A DNA stretch of 7,899 nucleotides. It comes from an uncultured Aquimarina sp. GTDB taxonomy: Bacteria; Bacteroidota; Bacteroidia; Flavobacteriales; Flavobacteriaceae. A model generated the notes under the pieces. That model was given only the letters and a program-made list of their open reading frames with translations. It was not told where the DNA came from and did not search any database. The DNA is taken from positions 1 to 7,899 of the forward strand of contig CALGNG010000088.1 of assembly GCA_937958735.1 (NCBI GenBank), given 5' to 3'. Positions 6,131-7,899 of this stretch are shown piece after piece. The first letter of the stretch is position 1. Each line of letters opens with the position of its first letter. The translations under genes and the position numbers were made by a program.

Positions 6131-7432
6131 ATGAAAACTAACAATTCCACGAGATTAATCCAATTCAAACAACGAGTAACTCAAATACAAGAGGATTTAG
6201 ATACAAAAAAAACAATAACCAAAGTAAATAAAAGTTGGATTGAAACCCAACGATTTTTGTATAGAAAAGATTCAAAAAAATATGCCGTAAATAAAATCGA
6301 ACTATTAGATTCCTTAATTCCGTTTTTAGGATACGATTGGAAAAAATCACAACTAGGAAAAAGTAAACTTCATATAAATAAAAAAGTAACTGCTATAAAA
6401 AACGAGTTACAATCAGGCAAAGAATTAGCACAGAAAGATAAGTTATGGCTTAATAAAATAAGACGTAACTATACTAAAGACAAAACACACCTAACCACTG
6501 CTCAAAAAAAGAAGTTAGATGAGCTAAATCCACTTTTAGAAAAACCTTGGTATAAAACCTTTCTAGGAGTTGAAAATGATGTAAAATCATTTGACGGCCA
6601 CATTGAAAGGATAAAAACACTGAATATACCTTTTGATAATTTACCAAAGCGATATCAAGATTGGTTAAAAAATCAACGTAAATTATATAAAGAAAATAAA
6701 AATGCGATTGCTAAAGAAAATATTTTACAATTAGATAGTCTAACATCTATTTTAAAAACAGAATGGTCTACAGATGCTAGACATGATTTTGAATTCTTAC
6801 AAAAACGTTGTAAAACAATAAAGCGAAAGCTAAAAAGGGGTACTAGTTTAAGTAAAAATGAAAAAATGTATCTCATAAAAAAACGTATCCAATATAAAAA
6901 AGGCATTTTTTTCAGTAGTAAATCTATAAAGGTGTTAGACTCTTTAAGTCCCTTGTTAGGTCATGACTGGAAAGAAAACAAGCAGAGCTATGATAAAGCT
7001 AAAACTTTTGAGCAGCATATTTTAGAAATCACATTAAATCTAAAAAATCAAGCTCCCTTAACAAGAAAACAGAAAACGTATTTGCGCATGCAACGTATTT
7101 ATTATACAGAAAACCCTGAAACATATTCTAAACATAAATTTAATGCTTTAGAAGCGTTAATTCCACTATTAGAACGTGACTGGAAGCATAGTATGAAAGA
7201 ATATCCAGAAAAATTCGATTTTGAAATTAGAGCTGCTCGTATAAAAAAACGTTTATCTTCATCAAATGACACTGTAAATTTAACCATTCAAGAAAAAGAT
7301 TGGTTAAGAAAACATCGTAGATTATATCGATTAGATCCTGAGATTTTTGATAAAAAAAGAAAACTTATTTTAGATAGCATGAATCACTTATTAGGCTATG
7401 ATTGGAAAACTTATGTAAAAGAAAGAGGTTAA
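6131..7432 (+). CDS. Protein of six helicase-associated-domain-like repeats, probable nucleic-acid binder
   Basis: A 433-residue, strongly basic (Lys/Arg-rich) cytoplasmic protein without signal or membrane segment. It is made entirely of six ~70-residue repeats whose final Trp falls at residues 70, 140, 212, 280, 351 and 425. Each repeat has a first helix (I..IK..L), then an aromatic-led block W/Y-(L/I)-x2-x-R-x2-Y (36-44, 106-114, 178-186, 247-255, 317-325, 391-399), and then LDSL.P.L..DW or a close variant. The order W...QR..Y....LD.L...W and the repeat length match the helicase-associated (HA) domain, a small three-helix module found after some DEAD-like helicases and in multi-repeat proteins. 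No helicase motif is present. I infer DNA or RNA binding. It starts 27 bases after the membrane protein gene, without a visible Shine-Dalgarno, and closes the left-to-right gene block. Confidence 0.85.
   Translation: MKTNNSTRLIQFKQRVTQIQEDLDTKKTITKVNKSWIETQRFLYRKDSKKYAVNKIELLDSLIPFLGYDWKKSQLGKSKLHINKKVTAIKNELQSGKELAQKDKLWLNKIRRNYTKDKTHLTTAQKKKLDELNPLLEKPWYKTFLGVENDVKSFDGHIERIKTLNIPFDNLPKRYQDWLKNQRKLYKENKNAIAKENILQLDSLTSILKTEWSTDARHDFEFLQKRCKTIKRKLKRGTSLSKNEKMYLIKKRIQYKKGIFFSSKSIKVLDSLSPLLGHDWKENKQSYDKAKTFEQHILEITLNLKNQAPLTRKQKTYLRMQRIYYTENPETYSKHKFNALEALIPLLERDWKHSMKEYPEKFDFEIRAARIKKRLSSSNDTVNLTIQEKDWLRKHRRLYRLDPEIFDKKRKLILDSMNHLLGYDWKTYVKERG
6164..7405 (+). repeat. Six tandem ~210-bp coding repeats (HA-like units)
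   Basis: Protein-level tandem repeats within the 6131-7432 gene. Their conserved terminal Trp residues are spaced 70, 72, 68, 71 and 74 residues apart. Repeats 4 and 5 carry Tyr in place of the first Trp (residues 247 and 317), and repeat 5 has LEAL in place of LDSL. The units have diverged well below obvious DNA identity, so expansion is old. Confidence 0.8.
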
Positions 7433-7533
7433 ATTTTAAAGAGTGAGTAAACTAAACCTTGTTTGAGTATTAATTCACACACCCTAAAAGAAGTTAAACT
7501 ACTTATGAAAAAGAGCCCAAATTGTCTTTCCTT
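7433..7533. other. Intergenic gap between converging genes
   Basis: These 101 bases separate two gene ends. I looked for a bidirectional terminator and found no stable GC-containing hairpin followed by a T run on either strand. It may be the junction between cargo genes and the transfer block of the element, but no attachment-site-like repeat is visible. Confidence 0.4.
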
Positions 7534-7899
7534 CTACTTTTTTATCAAATGCTCCAAACTAGGATCATTCTCTATTCGTTCCATTTCTAACAAAATAATA
7601 TTTTCTACATCTACTTTAATTTGACGGTAATTTGCATTTATCTGATCTTCCATCGTATCGTTTCCATTTTCATCTAAAAAGGAGATAATTTCAGGAATGG
7701 GTTTGTATTGTTTGGTTTCTTCGCTCAGCTTATTTATATCTACTACAATTTCTGAATGAAAAATCTTTTGTTCAATACGCTGGTCAAAATTATCGGAAAC
7801 AGAACCTACAAACATTCCTTGCGTAAGGTTAGATATTTTACTTGGCGGAATTAAACTATCCATTTGTGTAGAAATAGAAGTCGATTTATCTTGCCGATT
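7534..7899 (-). CDS. mobC: C-terminal end of conjugative coupling protein MobC/TraG (5' end outside window)
   Basis: The minus-strand frame is open through the right edge, so the Met at 7863 is internal and about 121 C-terminal residues are visible. The block NRQDKSTSISTQMDSLIPPS followed by KISNLTQGMFVGSVSDNF, then QKIFHSEIVVD and a charged helical end (NYRQIKVDVENI, MERIENDP), matches my memory of the C-terminus of Bacteroidetes MobC/TraG proteins. These are VirD4-type coupling ATPases that bring the relaxase-DNA complex to the conjugative type IV secretion channel at the inner membrane. The Walker motifs would lie further upstream, outside the window. It converges on the cargo operon, which fits the edge of a transfer module in an integrative conjugative element. 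A vestigial gene cannot be excluded, as only the tail is seen. Confidence 0.75.
   Translation of the reverse strand, partial: NRQDKSTSISTQMDSLIPPSKISNLTQGMFVGSVSDNFDQRIEQKIFHSEIVVDINKLSEETKQYKPIPEIISFLDENGNDTMEDQINANYRQIKVDVENIILLEMERIENDPSLEHLIKK

Overview
The window is very AT-rich. Its proteins are heavy in Lys, Asn and Ile, Shine-Dalgarno signals are mostly weak, and there are several short lipoprotein signals. At the right edge is the carboxy end of a Bacteroidetes-type conjugative coupling protein (MobC/TraG). Together these point to a member of the Bacteroidetes, most likely a flavobacterium, and to a cargo region of an integrative conjugative element or conjugative plasmid. The taxonomic and element assignments are inferences from sequence style and one recognisable tail, not from a search.

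Layout. Eight genes run left to right as one tightly packed unit (1-7432). A ninth gene enters from the right on the opposite strand (7534-7899), so the two blocks converge. The left part (1-4372) is a degenerate tandem array. It starts with the 3' end of a large beta-rich protein, followed by a lipoprotein gene (1181-2053). Next comes a short free-standing copy of only the last ~115 residues of the large protein (2062-2415), and then a second, paralogous lipoprotein gene (2412-3341) that overlaps it by ATGA. A third paralogous lipoprotein gene (3416-4372) has no tail copy in front of it. This resembles an effector/immunity locus with orphan tail-plus-immunity cassettes, of the kind found near polymorphic toxins and type VI secretion effectors. 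The toxic role is inferred only.

The middle (4389-6103) holds an unrelated, mostly helical lipoprotein and a six-helix membrane protein. Neither is recognised. After these comes a 433-residue basic protein (6131-7432) built of six ~70-residue repeats. Each repeat carries a W/Y...(Q)R..Y...LD.L...W pattern that looks like the helicase-associated (HA) domain, but there is no helicase attached. It is probably a nucleic-acid-binding protein.

Working model (inference): an envelope-directed large protein is matched by a family of periplasmic lipoproteins that protect against it or assist it. They were multiplied by tandem duplication and carried on a mobile element whose transfer genes begin at the right edge. 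No RNA genes, CRISPR arrays, insertion sequences or convincing terminators were seen.
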